Shown piece after piece: positions 51,178 through 61,123 of a DNA stretch of 64,000 nucleotides. The notes beneath the pieces were generated by a model. That model was not told the origin of the DNA, ran no database searches, and saw only the letters and a list, made by a program, of their open reading frames with translations. Where the stretch lies: contig CAYJFP010000003.1 of NCBI GenBank assembly GCA_964369415.1, positions 99,555 to 163,554 on the forward strand. The letters run 5' to 3'. Made by a program: the position numbers and the translations under genes. The DNA is from SIG603 sp964369415. GTDB lineage: Bacteria; Bacillota; Clostridia; Oscillospirales; Acutalibacteraceae. How positions within the stretch are numbered: the stretch's first letter is position 1; each line of letters opens with the position of its first letter.

Positions 51178-53784
51178 TTATTTCTTAATTACTTTAAAAA
51201 TCTGAATCAAAACTGTCGGACTTACCGATAGTAAAACTATCTCTAGAAGCTGTAATCCCGAGAGTGGTGACACCATAAACAACCCGCTTAAAACAGGAAT
51301 AAACAACACGGCTAAAAGCAGCAGCACACCGCCTAAAAACGCTAGTAACGAGTATGGATTTGACATCAATCCAAGCTTAAATATCGACTCTTTTCCTCTA
51401 CAGTTAAATCCGTGGAACAAACGTGATAGTGTTAGCGTAGAAAACGCCATCGTCGAGGCTGTACCGGCATCTACTTCATAACCTAAATAAAACGCTATCA
51501 TTGTCGCTAAGGCTATTAAAAAGCCTTGTACCCCTATGCTAAGTGCAAAATCCTTGTTTAATATCGGCTCTTTTGGATCACGAGGTTTTTGGTTCAAAAT
51601 TCCACGTCTTACAGGCTCCATGCCTATTGCAATGGCTGGAAGTGAATCGGTTAATAGATTGATAAACAGTAGGTGAACAGGCTGAAATGGTACTGGTAAG
51701 GCTAAAAGCGAAGCGTATAAAACGCAGATTATACCCGCAGTGTTTCCGGAAAGTAAAAATTTAATCGAATTTTTAATATTAGTGTATACACTTCTTCCAT
51801 TCACTACAGCTCCAACTATAGTTGCAAAGTTGTCATCGGCTAAAATCATTGAGGCGGCATCTTTGCTAACTTCTGTTCCCGTAATTCCCATTGCAACACC
51901 TATGTCAGCAGCTTTTAAGGCAGGTGCATCATTTACTCCATCACCAGTCATTGAGACAATGTTCCCTCTTCTTTGCCATGCCTTGACAATCCTTATTTTG
52001 TGTTCTGGCGAAACTCTTGCATAAACCGAAACTGTCGGTAAAACCTTGTCAAGCTCTTCATCGTCCATTTTTTGAAGCTCTATCCCCTCAAGAGCTATGT
52101 CACCCTCTGTAAAAATTCCTATTTCACGGGCTATGGCGGTGGCGGTTACCTTGTGATCACCCGTTATCATAATTGTGCGTATTCCGCCTATTTTAGCGTC
52201 TGCCACGGCTTTCATAGACTCAGGACGTGGCGGGTCTACCATTGCCACAAGTCCTACAAAGGTGTATTCATTTTCGTCTTCAAGACTTAGGTCACGGACT
52301 ACATCAATTTCACGTTTAGCAAAGGCAAGAACACGAAGCCCATTTGATGATAAATCGTTATTTATCTTTACGATTTCAGCCTTTCTCTCCATCGTCATAG
52401 ACAATGTGCCGTTGTCAGTTAAAATATTTACCGACCTATCCAAAAGAACATCTATCGCACCTTTGGTAAGTATTGTCGGAACTCCATCAATGTCGTGAAG
52501 CGTGCTCATCAATTTTCTGTCTGAGTCAAAGGCCAGCTCACTTAAACGTGGGTGAAAGCTGCGGTACTGAACCTCGTCTATAAAAAGCGAATCACCTATT
52601 TCTATTAATGCAATTTCCGTTGGATCTCCTATTGCCGTTCCGTTTTCTTCATCCGTGGTGGCATCGCTTACGAGAAGACCAATTTTTAAAAGTTGGTGCT
52701 CTGGAAATTTTGCTAAATCTAGTTTTTCGGGAGTTGTTAACTCACCACCTGCATAAATTTTTTTAATTGTCATTTTATTTTGGGTAAGCGTGCCTGTTTT
52801 ATCTGAACAAATGACGGAAACAGCTCCCAAACTTTCTGTCGCCTTTAAGTCTTTCATTATGGCATTTTGTTTTGCCATTTTTTGGGTCCCAACTGCAAGC
52901 ACAATGGTCACTATGGATGAAAGCGCCTCAGGTATTGCCGCTACGGCCAAGGCTACAGCGAACATCATCGAATCAAGTGGAGTCATTCCCGTTCTAAAGA
53001 CCGAAAGAAGAAACACTATAACCGATATGCCGATAACGAGTACCGCAAGCTTTGCACTGAAACTGTCAAGACTCTTTTGAAGCGGAGTTTTTCGCTGTCC
53101 TGTCTCGTTCATCAAGGTTGCAATTTTGCCAAGTTCGGTGTTCATCCCCGTATCGGTGACTACGACTGTCGCCCTACCGTAAGTTACAAATGAACCTGAA
53201 AACACCATGTTTTTGCGATCACCAAGTGCTACTTCATCGCCTTCTATTAGCGTCGATATCTTCTCTACACTCTCAGATTCACCAGTTAATGAACTCTCAT
53301 TTATTTTTAGCGAAAAATTTTCGATAATTCGTCCATCCGCAACCACCATGTCGCCCGCCTCTAATAAAATAATGTCACCTGGAACAATGTCTATGGAGCT
53401 TACTTCCATTCTTATGCCGTTTCTAAGCACTTTAGCAGACGGCGACGACATAGCCTTTAAACTTGCAAGCGATTTTTCAGCGTTTAGATACTGGACTGTT
53501 CCTAGAACTGCATTTAAAATGAGCACGGATATGATTACAACAGTACTCTCCACATGCCCTGAAAACATAGATATTACTGCGGCGACGACTAGAATTATTA
53601 CCAATAAATCCTTAAACTGCTCTAAGAAAACTGTAATTATACTTTTCTTTTTTCCTTCACTAAGCTGATTTGGTCCAAATTTTTCGCTTCTTTGCTTTAC
53701 TTGCACATCTGTAAGCCCCGTCAAAGAACTTTCTCTTAAAGAAATTACTTCGTCTGCACTTTTATTGTAATAATTTGAAGACAT
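51178..53784 (-). CDS. P2-type calcium-transporting ATPase
   Basis: An 868-residue cation pump with an N-terminal cation-ATPase domain (GPNQLSEGKKKSIITVFLEQ), the phosphorylated Asp328 in CSDKTGTLTQNKMT, the hinge MTGDGVNDAPALKAADIGVAMG, and ten helices. The helix-4 motif is PEALSSIVTIVL, a variant of the calcium-site PEGLPAVVT, and helix 6 has NLLTDSLPAIAIG. This matches bacterial PMCA/LMCA-type calcium exporters; Na+ or Mn2+ is possible. It is a single-gene unit. Confidence 0.88.
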   Translation of the reverse strand: MSSNYYNKSADEVISLRESSLTGLTDVQVKQRSEKFGPNQLSEGKKKSIITVFLEQFKDLLVIILVVAAVISMFSGHVESTVVIISVLILNAVLGTVQYLNAEKSLASLKAMSSPSAKVLRNGIRMEVSSIDIVPGDIILLEAGDMVVADGRIIENFSLKINESSLTGESESVEKISTLIEGDEVALGDRKNMVFSGSFVTYGRATVVVTDTGMNTELGKIATLMNETGQRKTPLQKSLDSFSAKLAVLVIGISVIVFLLSVFRTGMTPLDSMMFAVALAVAAIPEALSSIVTIVLAVGTQKMAKQNAIMKDLKATESLGAVSVICSDKTGTLTQNKMTIKKIYAGGELTTPEKLDLAKFPEHQLLKIGLLVSDATTDEENGTAIGDPTEIALIEIGDSLFIDEVQYRSFHPRLSELAFDSDRKLMSTLHDIDGVPTILTKGAIDVLLDRSVNILTDNGTLSMTMERKAEIVKINNDLSSNGLRVLAFAKREIDVVRDLSLEDENEYTFVGLVAMVDPPRPESMKAVADAKIGGIRTIMITGDHKVTATAIAREIGIFTEGDIALEGIELQKMDDEELDKVLPTVSVYARVSPEHKIRIVKAWQRRGNIVSMTGDGVNDAPALKAADIGVAMGITGTEVSKDAASMILADDNFATIVGAVVNGRSVYTNIKNSIKFLLSGNTAGIICVLYASLLALPVPFQPVHLLFINLLTDSLPAIAIGMEPVRRGILNQKPRDPKEPILNKDFALSIGVQGFLIALATMIAFYLGYEVDAGTASTMAFSTLTLSRLFHGFNCRGKESIFKLGLMSNPYSLLAFLGGVLLLLAVLFIPVLSGLFMVSPLSGLQLLEIVLLSVSPTVLIQIFKVIKK

Positions 53785-54188
53785 CTTGTATTCCTACTCT
53801 CATTTAATTAAATTTTGTACTTTTAATTATTTTACTATAAGAATAATAAAATAACAATAATAAAATCAAAACCCTCTACCATTTAAACCAATTTTCTTAT
53901 CCATATTATATGCTAAATAAATAACCACACTGCTTACTTTAAAATTATAATAACTTTATCTTAATTATAAATATTCTATTCATATACTTTCTGCTTTTTA
54001 TCTTTCCCTTTTTTCCTTTAAAACTAAAGTTTTTATGTAATTTTTAGGAAGAACTTTGGTAAATTAAACTTAAAATCTTTGAACTAATTCAATTTAGTCT
54101 AATACCAAACAAAAACAAGCTGCTCAAAGAACAGCTTGCCTCTCATTTTTTTATTTATTCTATTGTGCTTTAAACTTATCTGAATTAT
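53785..54188. other. AT-rich gap with one terminator
   Basis: A ~400-nt stretch without a credible gene. From 53790 to 54060 the sequence is very AT-rich with many stops in all frames; it presumably holds the calcium-ATPase promoter, but I see no convincing -35/-10 pair. The only clear structure is the terminator at 54105-54138. Confidence 0.6.
54105..54138 (-). terminator. Terminator of the SDR/ABC/amidohydrolase operon
   Basis: On the minus strand CAAGCTG (54138-54132), 9-nt loop, CAGCTTG (54122-54116) followed by TTTTTG. It lies ~50 nt after the last gene. Confidence 0.78.
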
Positions 54189-54578
54189 CTAATTTGGATA
54201 AAGCGCATTTTCCAACAAATTCATTACTTCCTTTGCATCAATCAAAAACTCTTTTTTCTTTCTACCGTCTTTATAAATAAAAAACATTCCAAACTTATCC
54301 TTCCAGTCGTAAAGTTCAATTTGCTTTATTTGCCTATCTTTATTTTCCTCTTTAAAAGAGGGTGTCATTTTAACAAATCCGCAAACATCACCGCTTTTCG
54401 GTAAATAATGTCTGCATTTTTGCACAAAATCATCTTTTACGCTAATTAAAACAGGAATTTCACTTATCCCACCCTTGATATGTCTATCTTCTGAATTAAT
54501 TACTCTAAAATTTTTAACCGCAATATAATCAGCAAGTGGAATCAGTACCGCATTTTGCTTTGTTTTTTCTATAGTCAT
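54189..54578 (-). CDS. Conserved-looking protein of unknown function
   Basis: A 129-residue soluble protein with no signal peptide. No family recognised. The chain looks mixed alpha/beta; it has an aromatic stretch (ELYDWKDKFGMFFIYKDGRK) in the C-terminal third. It has a good AGGAGG, starts 5 nt after the amidohydrolase stop, and is the last gene of the minus-strand island, so it belongs to that pathway by context. Confidence 0.55.
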   Translation of the reverse strand: MTIEKTKQNAVLIPLADYIAVKNFRVINSEDRHIKGGISEIPVLISVKDDFVQKCRHYLPKSGDVCGFVKMTPSFKEENKDRQIKQIELYDWKDKFGMFFIYKDGRKKKEFLIDAKEVMNLLENALYPN

Positions 54579-54583
54579 GTATT

Positions 54584-56113
54584 TTAGCCTCCTTGCTTGA
54601 AATAGTGAGAATATTCTTTTTTACCCGCTGAAAATCTCCATAGATCATCTGGTTTATGTATGCAAGTCCAATGTGAATTATCTATATATTTAAACAGCTC
54701 ATCAGAATATGGAAGAATTTTTTTATAGTCTTTCATAAACTCTTCTTTCAAGTTTTCAAGCTCTAAAAGCACCGATTTTTCATCAATTCTTGTAAACTCT
54801 TTGTTCTGAATAACCATCTCACCTGCAATCATCACATTTTTTATGTTGCTCCCATTTTCGCAGTAAACAATATGATTTTTAACATTATTCAAAGGAGTAA
54901 AGGCATAGGAATTTAAATCAAACATCAGTAAATCTGCTTTTTTATCAATTTCAACGCTGCCAATTTCATTCTCTCTCATTACGCTTCTTGCTCCACCTTT
55001 TGTTGCCATGTTTATAATCTCGGATGATGTCGGCCATTTTTCATAATTCGGTTGTGTTACTTTATGAAGCAAGGCAGTGGTCTTCATCACTTCAAGCATG
55101 TTTTGACTATCATTACTGCTAGATCCGTCTGTTCCAAGACAGATTTTCACTCCCTTTTCTAACATTTTTGCATATGGCATAATGCCGCTTCCAAGTTTTA
55201 AATTGCTGACTGTATTATGTGCAATATTCGCACCCGTTTGGGCCACTATCTCTATGTCTTCATCGTCAAGCCATATTCCGTGTGCAATAGTCGTTCTCTT
55301 TGATAAAATGCCAAGATCCTTGCAGTGGCCTATAATTGTTTTTCCATAATAGTCAAAACCGCTTTCTCTTTGCATTCTTGTTTCACAAATATGTGTATGA
55401 TATGGCAAGTCATATTTTTCGGCAAGTTCATATACTTTCACATTAAACTTATCATCACACCTTTGAGGCGCTATCGGAGATAGACTGACTTTAAAATTGC
55501 CCACACCATCCCATTCTTTAATAATTTTCTCGGCTTCTTTTAACTTTTCTTCATCTGATCCTGGGTTTAAAAACTTACCCTTAAGCTCTTTTGGCATATT
55601 TTCTCTTAAATACGGAATTCTATCTAAGAAATTTTTATTAAGGGTAGATGTAGACACATTTGCCCTCATTCCTATATCTTCATATGCCTTAAAAATAATT
55701 CTATGTGTATCGGCAGTCGTATCAGGATGACCCGAAACATCGTCTTGACAGCTTGTAATTCCTGACCTGATTTGCTCTATAGCATCGGCCTGAGTCCTTA
55801 AATACACCAGTCTATCTTTTAAATTCCCGTAATCACCAAGAGGAGGATATGAATAAAGCATCCAAAGCTCTAAAGGCATGTTGTCATAAAGACCTTTGAA
55901 CATGTATTCATCGGAATGCAAATGAGCATTAACAAAACCAGGAGTTATTAGCAAATCCGAACAGTCAATTACTTTTTCGTTAGACAATGGAGTTATATTT
56001 TTTTCAATTTTCTTTATAGTATCGTTTTCAATAAGAATATCTGTGTTTTTTAAAATTTCATCACTTGAATTTAAAGTTAGAATACTTGCATTTTTTAGTA
56101 TTGTTCTTTTCAT
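54584..56113 (-). CDS. Amidohydrolase-superfamily deaminase/hydrolase (ATZ/TRZ-like)
   Basis: A 509-residue metal-dependent hydrolase. Metal ligands: HLH in VNAHLHSDEYMF (His64, His66), the His of YHTHICETR, the following His-x2-Glu pattern, the His of IAHGIWLDDEDI, and the Asp of LGTDGSSSN. This layout (one metal, HxH...H...H...D with Glu) is that of the guanine deaminase / chlorohydrolase / SsnA branch, which removes amino or halide groups from purine- and triazine-like rings. ATG 56113 follows AGAGGA by 8 nt. The ABC importer and SDRs around it suggest breakdown of an imported nitrogenous compound; the compound is unknown. Confidence 0.82.
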   Translation of the reverse strand: MKRTILKNASILTLNSSDEILKNTDILIENDTIKKIEKNITPLSNEKVIDCSDLLITPGFVNAHLHSDEYMFKGLYDNMPLELWMLYSYPPLGDYGNLKDRLVYLRTQADAIEQIRSGITSCQDDVSGHPDTTADTHRIIFKAYEDIGMRANVSTSTLNKNFLDRIPYLRENMPKELKGKFLNPGSDEEKLKEAEKIIKEWDGVGNFKVSLSPIAPQRCDDKFNVKVYELAEKYDLPYHTHICETRMQRESGFDYYGKTIIGHCKDLGILSKRTTIAHGIWLDDEDIEIVAQTGANIAHNTVSNLKLGSGIMPYAKMLEKGVKICLGTDGSSSNDSQNMLEVMKTTALLHKVTQPNYEKWPTSSEIINMATKGGARSVMRENEIGSVEIDKKADLLMFDLNSYAFTPLNNVKNHIVYCENGSNIKNVMIAGEMVIQNKEFTRIDEKSVLLELENLKEEFMKDYKKILPYSDELFKYIDNSHWTCIHKPDDLWRFSAGKKEYSHYFKQGG

Positions 56114-56127
56114 TGTTTTTTCCTCTA

Positions 56128-57384
56128 TCATATCGTTTCAGGTGTCGAACGAGTTTCTCCACCATTTGTTTGAATTATCGTGCCGCTAAGGTACTTTGCG
56201 CCTTTTTCTGCCAAAAATCCGATAAGATATGCTACATCTTCGGCTTTTCCGACTCTTTTTAACGGAATATCCTTTTCATATATTCTTTTTATCTCTTCTA
56301 TACTCACCCCTAAATCGTCTGCGTCTGCTTGTAATTGACTTGTATTAATCACTCCAGGTGCTACCGTACAAACCGAAATTCCAAAGGGTGAAAGCTCTTT
56401 TGCTAAATATTTACCGATTCCTATCATAGAAGCTTTTGTCGCAGAATATGCACTCGCATTTTTCCATCCACCTGTGCCAAACATAGATGAGATCAGAATA
56501 ATCGTTCCACTTTTTTGTGTCTTCATTATTTCTATTACCAAGGCTAAGATATCAAGGTGTCCTTTTAAATTTATGTTTATATGCTTATCAAATTCACCTT
56601 TTTGAAGCTTTTCAAACTCAGTCATTTTCATAAACGCCGCATTAGCCACAAAAACATCAATTCTACCGTGCTTTTCCATGATTTTTGAAATAATTTTTAT
56701 ATTTGATTCTTCCTTAGAAATATCCCCGATACAAGAAAGTGAATCAGTTTCTTGTATTGCTGTTTTAACATTTTCAGTTAAATTTATATCGTTTATACAA
56801 GTTTCATATCCATAACTTTTCATCTCTTTAATAATCGCAAGACCTATTCCTTGACCTGAACCTGTAACGAGTGAAACTTTTTTACCTTCAAATTTCTCAC
56901 ACACATCGAAATCAAAACTCGGACTTAATATTTGGGCAGTCATATACGCTCTTTCATCACTGAAAAAAGCTATCATCGATGCAGCTTGCTGTAAATCTTT
57001 TTGCTTTAATTTAATACAATTACATATGCCGTTTAATTCGGCAATCTCACAAGCAAAACTTTTGAGCAATCCCTTGATAAAATACATTACAGATTCAAAA
57101 ATATAATCCTCGCAAATCGGAAGCAAGACCAGAACCGAGCTCCAGCTATTATTTTTTATGCCATCGCTTATTTCTTTAAAGAAATAATATATTTTATCAA
57201 TATATACTTCTCTCATTTTTTCAAAATCCTGTACAAGCTTCTCACTTACTAAGTCTAGCACAAAAAAAACATTGTTTTTGTCAAGCATATCTATTGTAGA
57301 TATGCTGCACTTATAATTTTTTAACAGTGGGCAAAGTTCATCTGCAAAAGCTATGTTTTCTGTAATTATGCAAGCTCTTTTCAT
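56128..57384 (-). CDS. Tandem SDR protein: degenerate N-terminal half plus active SDR
   Basis: A 418-residue fusion. Residues ~168-418 form a complete short-chain dehydrogenase: SLVTGSGQGIGLAI (cofactor loop), the FVANAAFM asparagine motif, LISSMFGTG serine, YSATK catalytic Tyr-Lys. Residues ~1-165 have no GxxxGxG or YxxxK, but contain YFIKGLLKSFACEIAELNG and QQAASMIAFFSDERAYMTAQI, which read like the last helices and LASDEA...TGQ strand of an SDR. The N-terminal half may be a dead SDR kept as a structural partner. It overlaps the upstream binding-protein gene by 4 nt (ATGA). Confidence 0.8.
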   Translation of the reverse strand: MKRACIITENIAFADELCPLLKNYKCSISTIDMLDKNNVFFVLDLVSEKLVQDFEKMREVYIDKIYYFFKEISDGIKNNSWSSVLVLLPICEDYIFESVMYFIKGLLKSFACEIAELNGICNCIKLKQKDLQQAASMIAFFSDERAYMTAQILSPSFDFDVCEKFEGKKVSLVTGSGQGIGLAIIKEMKSYGYETCINDINLTENVKTAIQETDSLSCIGDISKEESNIKIISKIMEKHGRIDVFVANAAFMKMTEFEKLQKGEFDKHININLKGHLDILALVIEIMKTQKSGTIILISSMFGTGGWKNASAYSATKASMIGIGKYLAKELSPFGISVCTVAPGVINTSQLQADADDLGVSIEEIKRIYEKDIPLKRVGKAEDVAYLIGFLAEKGAKYLSGTIIQTNGGETRSTPETI

Positions 57385-58421
57385 TCTAGTGCCTCTATGT
57401 AACTACTATTAATTGCCATATCGATTTGCTCTTTAGTCGGAACTTCTTCAACTAAATCTTGTGATACTAAAAATTCGGCTGCACCTGTAATGAGTTCATT
57501 CATTTTTTCATTATTATTTGCAAACAAATCCTTGTTATACTCTACATCAGTCATATCAAGTCCGCTCATAAATCCTTCTAATTCTTCGGTAGATATTCCT
57601 GATTTTTCACTGATAATGCTTAACACTTCAGAAGGGTTTTCCTCGTATTTTTCTTGAACAGCATACCATGCATTGACTAAACCTTGAACCGCTTGTGGAT
57701 TGTCTTCAGATAGAGATTTTTTAACCATTAATATATCTGAAAGCTCGCCCGGAACATCTGCTGAGTCAAATATAATTGCCCCTCCGCTTTCACTTGCCGC
57801 TTTGCTCATTTGTGGCTCAAAAATTGATGCCGCATCAATAGAACCACCTACTAAAGATGCTGTAGCATCTCCTTCGGACATGTTAATAATATTCACATCG
57901 GTTTCACTTAAACCTTCTTTTTTCATCGCCGAAAGCAAAATCATGTGATTCATAGACCCAATATTCGTCGCAACTGTTTTGCCATTTAAATCCGCAATAG
58001 AGCCTATGCCAGTATTTGCTACGATTCCGTCCATGCCAGCAGAATAGTCTGTCATCGCAACTATTTCTAAGTCAAGTCCGCCAAGTATCGGCGCGACTAC
58101 TTCGGTAATTCCAACTATAGAAGCATCTACATTTCCAGATTGAAGTGCTGTTATAACATCTGCATACTGTGCAAATTCAACTAATTCAACTTCGATATTT
58201 TGCTCCTCATATAGTCCTAATTCGTCGATAGCATACTGAAAATACGGAGACATTAAAGGGTAAACTGCTAATTTAATTGTAGTCATTTCAGATTCAGATG
58301 AGGAATCTGTTTGTGATGATGTTTGTAATTCTGACGATGATGCCGAGCACGCAGTTAATGTAACCGAAAGTGCAAACAGCACCAATGTTAAAAATGTCGT
58401 AAAATTTTTATATTTTTTCAT
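57381..58421 (-). CDS. SsuA/THI5-like substrate-binding lipoprotein (copy 2)
   Basis: A 346-residue lipoprotein. Signal peptide ends in LTACSAS. The mature part belongs to the SsuA/NMT1 fold used for sulfonates, nitrate, taurine and pyrimidine precursors (VEFAQYADVITALQSGNVDAS, and a GKTVATNIGSMNHM loop). ATG 58421 has AAAGGATG upstream; the ATG at 58430 is inside that site. It is a paralogue of the binding protein at 60053 (shared GKxVAT and INMSxGDA segments), located on the other side of the permease and ATPase. Confidence 0.88.
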   Translation of the reverse strand: MKKYKNFTTFLTLVLFALSVTLTACSASSSELQTSSQTDSSSESEMTTIKLAVYPLMSPYFQYAIDELGLYEEQNIEVELVEFAQYADVITALQSGNVDASIVGITEVVAPILGGLDLEIVAMTDYSAGMDGIVANTGIGSIADLNGKTVATNIGSMNHMILLSAMKKEGLSETDVNIINMSEGDATASLVGGSIDAASIFEPQMSKAASESGGAIIFDSADVPGELSDILMVKKSLSEDNPQAVQGLVNAWYAVQEKYEENPSEVLSIISEKSGISTEELEGFMSGLDMTDVEYNKDLFANNNEKMNELITGAAEFLVSQDLVEEVPTKEQIDMAINSSYIEALE

Positions 58422-58435
58422 AGTAATCATCCTTT

Positions 58436-59200
58436 TCAGTGTAATATAGAATTAATATATCTTCTTAGTTTAATGAATTCTGATGTATCTTTTAAATCAA
58501 GATCTCTTTCTTCGGGTAAATTAACATCAATTATTTCCCGAATTTCACCTGGAGCGGCGGACATAACGTATATCTTAGTGCCAAGAAAAACCGCTTCTTC
58601 AATATCATGAGTGATAAAGACAACTGTAGTTCTTTCCTTTTGCCATATGTCTCTCATCATTAGCTGCATTTGAGATTTTGTGAATAAATCGAGTGCGCCA
58701 AACGGTTCATCCATTAAAAGTACCTTTGGTTTATTTGCAAGCGCCCTTGCAATGGCGACCCTTTGCTTCATTCCTCCAGATAACTCTTTAGGTAGGCTTT
58801 TTCGAAATTTAGTAAGGCCTATGGTTTCAAGGTATCTATCGGCAATTTCTTGCTGCTCTGACTTTGGCATTTTTTTAAGCTTTGTGCCAAATTTGATATT
58901 CTCTTCTACATTCATCCACGGAAATAATGTGTAAGTTTGAAACACCATTCCTCTATCAGCGCCAGGCCCGATTATCTCTTCATTATCAATTATCAGTTTT
59001 CCATAACTTGGAAAATCAAGACCTGCAAACATTCTTAGCAGTGTAGATTTTCCACAGCCTGATGGACCGACCAAACACACAAATTCGTTTTCGTCTATAG
59101 CGACATCGACATCTTTAATGGCTGTAACCTCGTTTTTTTTGCCCTGATTATATATTTCCGTAATATTTTGTGCCATCAATTTATGTGATAATTTATCCAT
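58436..59200 (-). CDS. ABC transporter ATP-binding protein (SsuB/TauB-like)
   Basis: A 254-residue ABC ATPase: Walker A GPSGCGKSTLL, Q-loop FQTYTLFPWMNVEEN, signature LSGGMKQRVAIARAL, Walker B VLLMDEPFGALD, switch FITHDIEEAVF. The sequence is close to the taurine/nitrate/sulfonate family. ATG 59200 is preceded by AGAAGGTG; the GTG at 59209 is part of that site. It overlaps the permease gene by 8 nt. Confidence 0.9.
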   Translation of the reverse strand: MDKLSHKLMAQNITEIYNQGKKNEVTAIKDVDVAIDENEFVCLVGPSGCGKSTLLRMFAGLDFPSYGKLIIDNEEIIGPGADRGMVFQTYTLFPWMNVEENIKFGTKLKKMPKSEQQEIADRYLETIGLTKFRKSLPKELSGGMKQRVAIARALANKPKVLLMDEPFGALDLFTKSQMQLMMRDIWQKERTTVVFITHDIEEAVFLGTKIYVMSAAPGEIREIIDVNLPEERDLDLKDTSEFIKLRRYINSILH

Positions 59201-60002
59201 TTGAAACACCTTCTTCCCACGGGAACAATTTTTTAATCACTATTCCGAATACTATATCTGTTATAAGTCCAAGTAGCCCTATAACTATAATTCCAACAAA
59301 AATCTGCTCTGTTTTTAAGAATCTTTGAGCTTTTAAAATGCTGTACCCAAGGCCTGTATTGGCAGCAACCAGTTCGGCGACAACTAAGTAAGTCCATGCC
59401 CATCCGAGCATCATTCTTAGCGTTTGCATCATAGACGGTGCCATGGCGGGAATTAGTACTTTAAACAGTGTAGTTTTATTGTTTGCTCCAAGCGTATAAC
59501 CTGCTGATAACAAGTCATCTGAAACAGAGTTTGAATCATCGATAACCATAAGAACCAACTGAAAAAATGTTCCTATAAATACTATCATAATTTTTGAAAA
59601 CTCTCCTATGCCCATCCACACCATCAATAGCGGTACAAATGCGGGCACAGGCATGTATCTTATAAACTGACAAAGCGGCGCAAATACTGCCGATATACCT
59701 CTGAAACACGAGCACAAAATACCTATCGGCACACCTAAAACCGCCGCCAACAAAAAGCCCATAGAAATTCTGTAAATGCTGATACTTGTATCTACCATTA
59801 AACTGCCGTCGCCTAAAATTTCGAAGAATTTATTGATTACGCTTAGTGGGTCTGGCAGAAACAATGTATTAACCATTTCAAGATTACTTGTTATCGACCA
59901 AGCAAGTGCAATAACACCAAAAGCTACCACCGAAATCAGCATATATCTTGTATGTTTCATTTTTCTTCTTATCAAAACTCTCGTTTGCATATTTATGACC
60001 AT
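59193..60002 (-). CDS. ABC transporter permease (SsuC/TauC-like)
   Basis: A 269-residue permease with six helices. The ATPase-coupling EAA loop is LSAGYTLGANNKTTLFKVLIPA. LAAVLGVPIGILCSCFRGISA and FVPLLMVWMGIGEFSKIMIVFIG are typical SsuC segments. Start assigned to the ATG at 60002; ATG 59990 or ATG 59960 are possible because the ribosome binding site is weak. Next to its ATPase and two binding proteins. Confidence 0.88.
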   Translation of the reverse strand: MVINMQTRVLIRRKMKHTRYMLISVVAFGVIALAWSITSNLEMVNTLFLPDPLSVINKFFEILGDGSLMVDTSISIYRISMGFLLAAVLGVPIGILCSCFRGISAVFAPLCQFIRYMPVPAFVPLLMVWMGIGEFSKIMIVFIGTFFQLVLMVIDDSNSVSDDLLSAGYTLGANNKTTLFKVLIPAMAPSMMQTLRMMLGWAWTYLVVAELVAANTGLGYSILKAQRFLKTEQIFVGIIVIGLLGLITDIVFGIVIKKLFPWEEGVSNG

Positions 60003-60052
60003 ATCATACCGCCATGAAACTTTATTTTACACGGCAATTTACCTTTCTCTGA

Positions 60053-61099
60053 TTATTCTTTTAATAAGTCTTCAATAATTCTTGAATCTATCATATTGTC
60101 TATCATCTCTTCTGTTAATTCTTCATCAATAAGTTCACCACTGAACAAAAACTCACCTACATCTTTCATAAGTACGTTTAAGTGTTTTACATCGTCTTCA
60201 CCATCTGTAAATTTCACTTCATTATCTTCTAAGGATAGAAGCTGAATTTTTGACATCAACTCTTCAAATTCTTCTACTGTTAAATCTCCTTTAGAGGCTG
60301 CAGATTCGGCAAATTTTGTGCTGTCGTCTTGATATTCTTCGACACCTTCATACCATGTTTTTAAAATTGCCTTTGCATTATCATACTGTGCGTCTAAAAC
60401 ATCTGCATGAATTAAGAATATATCGACAATTAAATCAGGATCTTCCACTGTAGAATAGATTATGCTACCCGCTTCTGCCGCTGTGCTTAACTGTGGCTCC
60501 CATGTACTCACAGCATCGAGTGATCCACCTTGCATAGCAGCTGCTGCATCCCCTGCACTCATGTTTATAAGCTCGATATCAGCTTCAGTTAGGCCTACAT
60601 TTTCAAGTGCTCTTTGTAGCATTAAATGGTCCACTGTACCTATTTCTGTCGCTACTTTCTTACCCTCTAAATCGGCAACACTCTCGATTCCATCTACAGC
60701 GGCAATTCCATCTAGCCCGTAGGATAAATCAAACGCACCGATTATTTTAACGTCTATCCCATTGACAATAGGGGCTACTCCTTCTGGAGCTGCATAGCAA
60801 ATCATGTCTACATTGTTTGTATTAAATGCTGTAATTGCATCTGAATAAACTGGAAAATACTGAAACTCTACATTTGCACCGTTTTCATCGTAATATCCCA
60901 TTTCATCAAAAGTTTGCATTAAATATAGTGTCGGCATATCAAAAACTCCGACCACAATCGCTTCTTGTGAAACCGACGAAGACTCTGAACTTCCTGATGG
61001 AGTGGATGACTCTGAAGATGCTGTGCTTGCGCATGCTGATAAATTTCCTATCATTAGTGCTCCTGCTAATAATACTGTTAATAATTTTTTTAGTTTCAT
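60053..61099 (-). CDS. SsuA/THI5-like substrate-binding lipoprotein (copy 1)
   Basis: A 348-residue lipoprotein: signal peptide with lipobox LSAC in IGNLSACAST, Ser-rich linker, then the SsuA/NMT1 fold (QYFPVYSDAITAFNTNNVDM, GKKVATEIGTVDHLM, INMSAGDAAAAMQGGSLDAV, TWEPQL). It resembles the copy at 57381 across most of its length, so the two arose by duplication. Having two receptors for one membrane core suggests two related substrates or two affinities. Confidence 0.88.
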   Translation of the reverse strand: MKLKKLLTVLLAGALMIGNLSACASTASSESSTPSGSSESSSVSQEAIVVGVFDMPTLYLMQTFDEMGYYDENGANVEFQYFPVYSDAITAFNTNNVDMICYAAPEGVAPIVNGIDVKIIGAFDLSYGLDGIAAVDGIESVADLEGKKVATEIGTVDHLMLQRALENVGLTEADIELINMSAGDAAAAMQGGSLDAVSTWEPQLSTAAEAGSIIYSTVEDPDLIVDIFLIHADVLDAQYDNAKAILKTWYEGVEEYQDDSTKFAESAASKGDLTVEEFEELMSKIQLLSLEDNEVKFTDGEDDVKHLNVLMKDVGEFLFSGELIDEELTEEMIDNMIDSRIIEDLLKE

Positions 61100-61123
61100 A
61101 ATAATTCCTCTTTCTTTTATTTT

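Noticed and set aside
53207..53668. A 153-codon plus-strand frame inside the calcium ATPase
   Set aside because: Mirror of the pump's coding strand, low-complexity Ser/Thr/Ile, no ribosome binding site.
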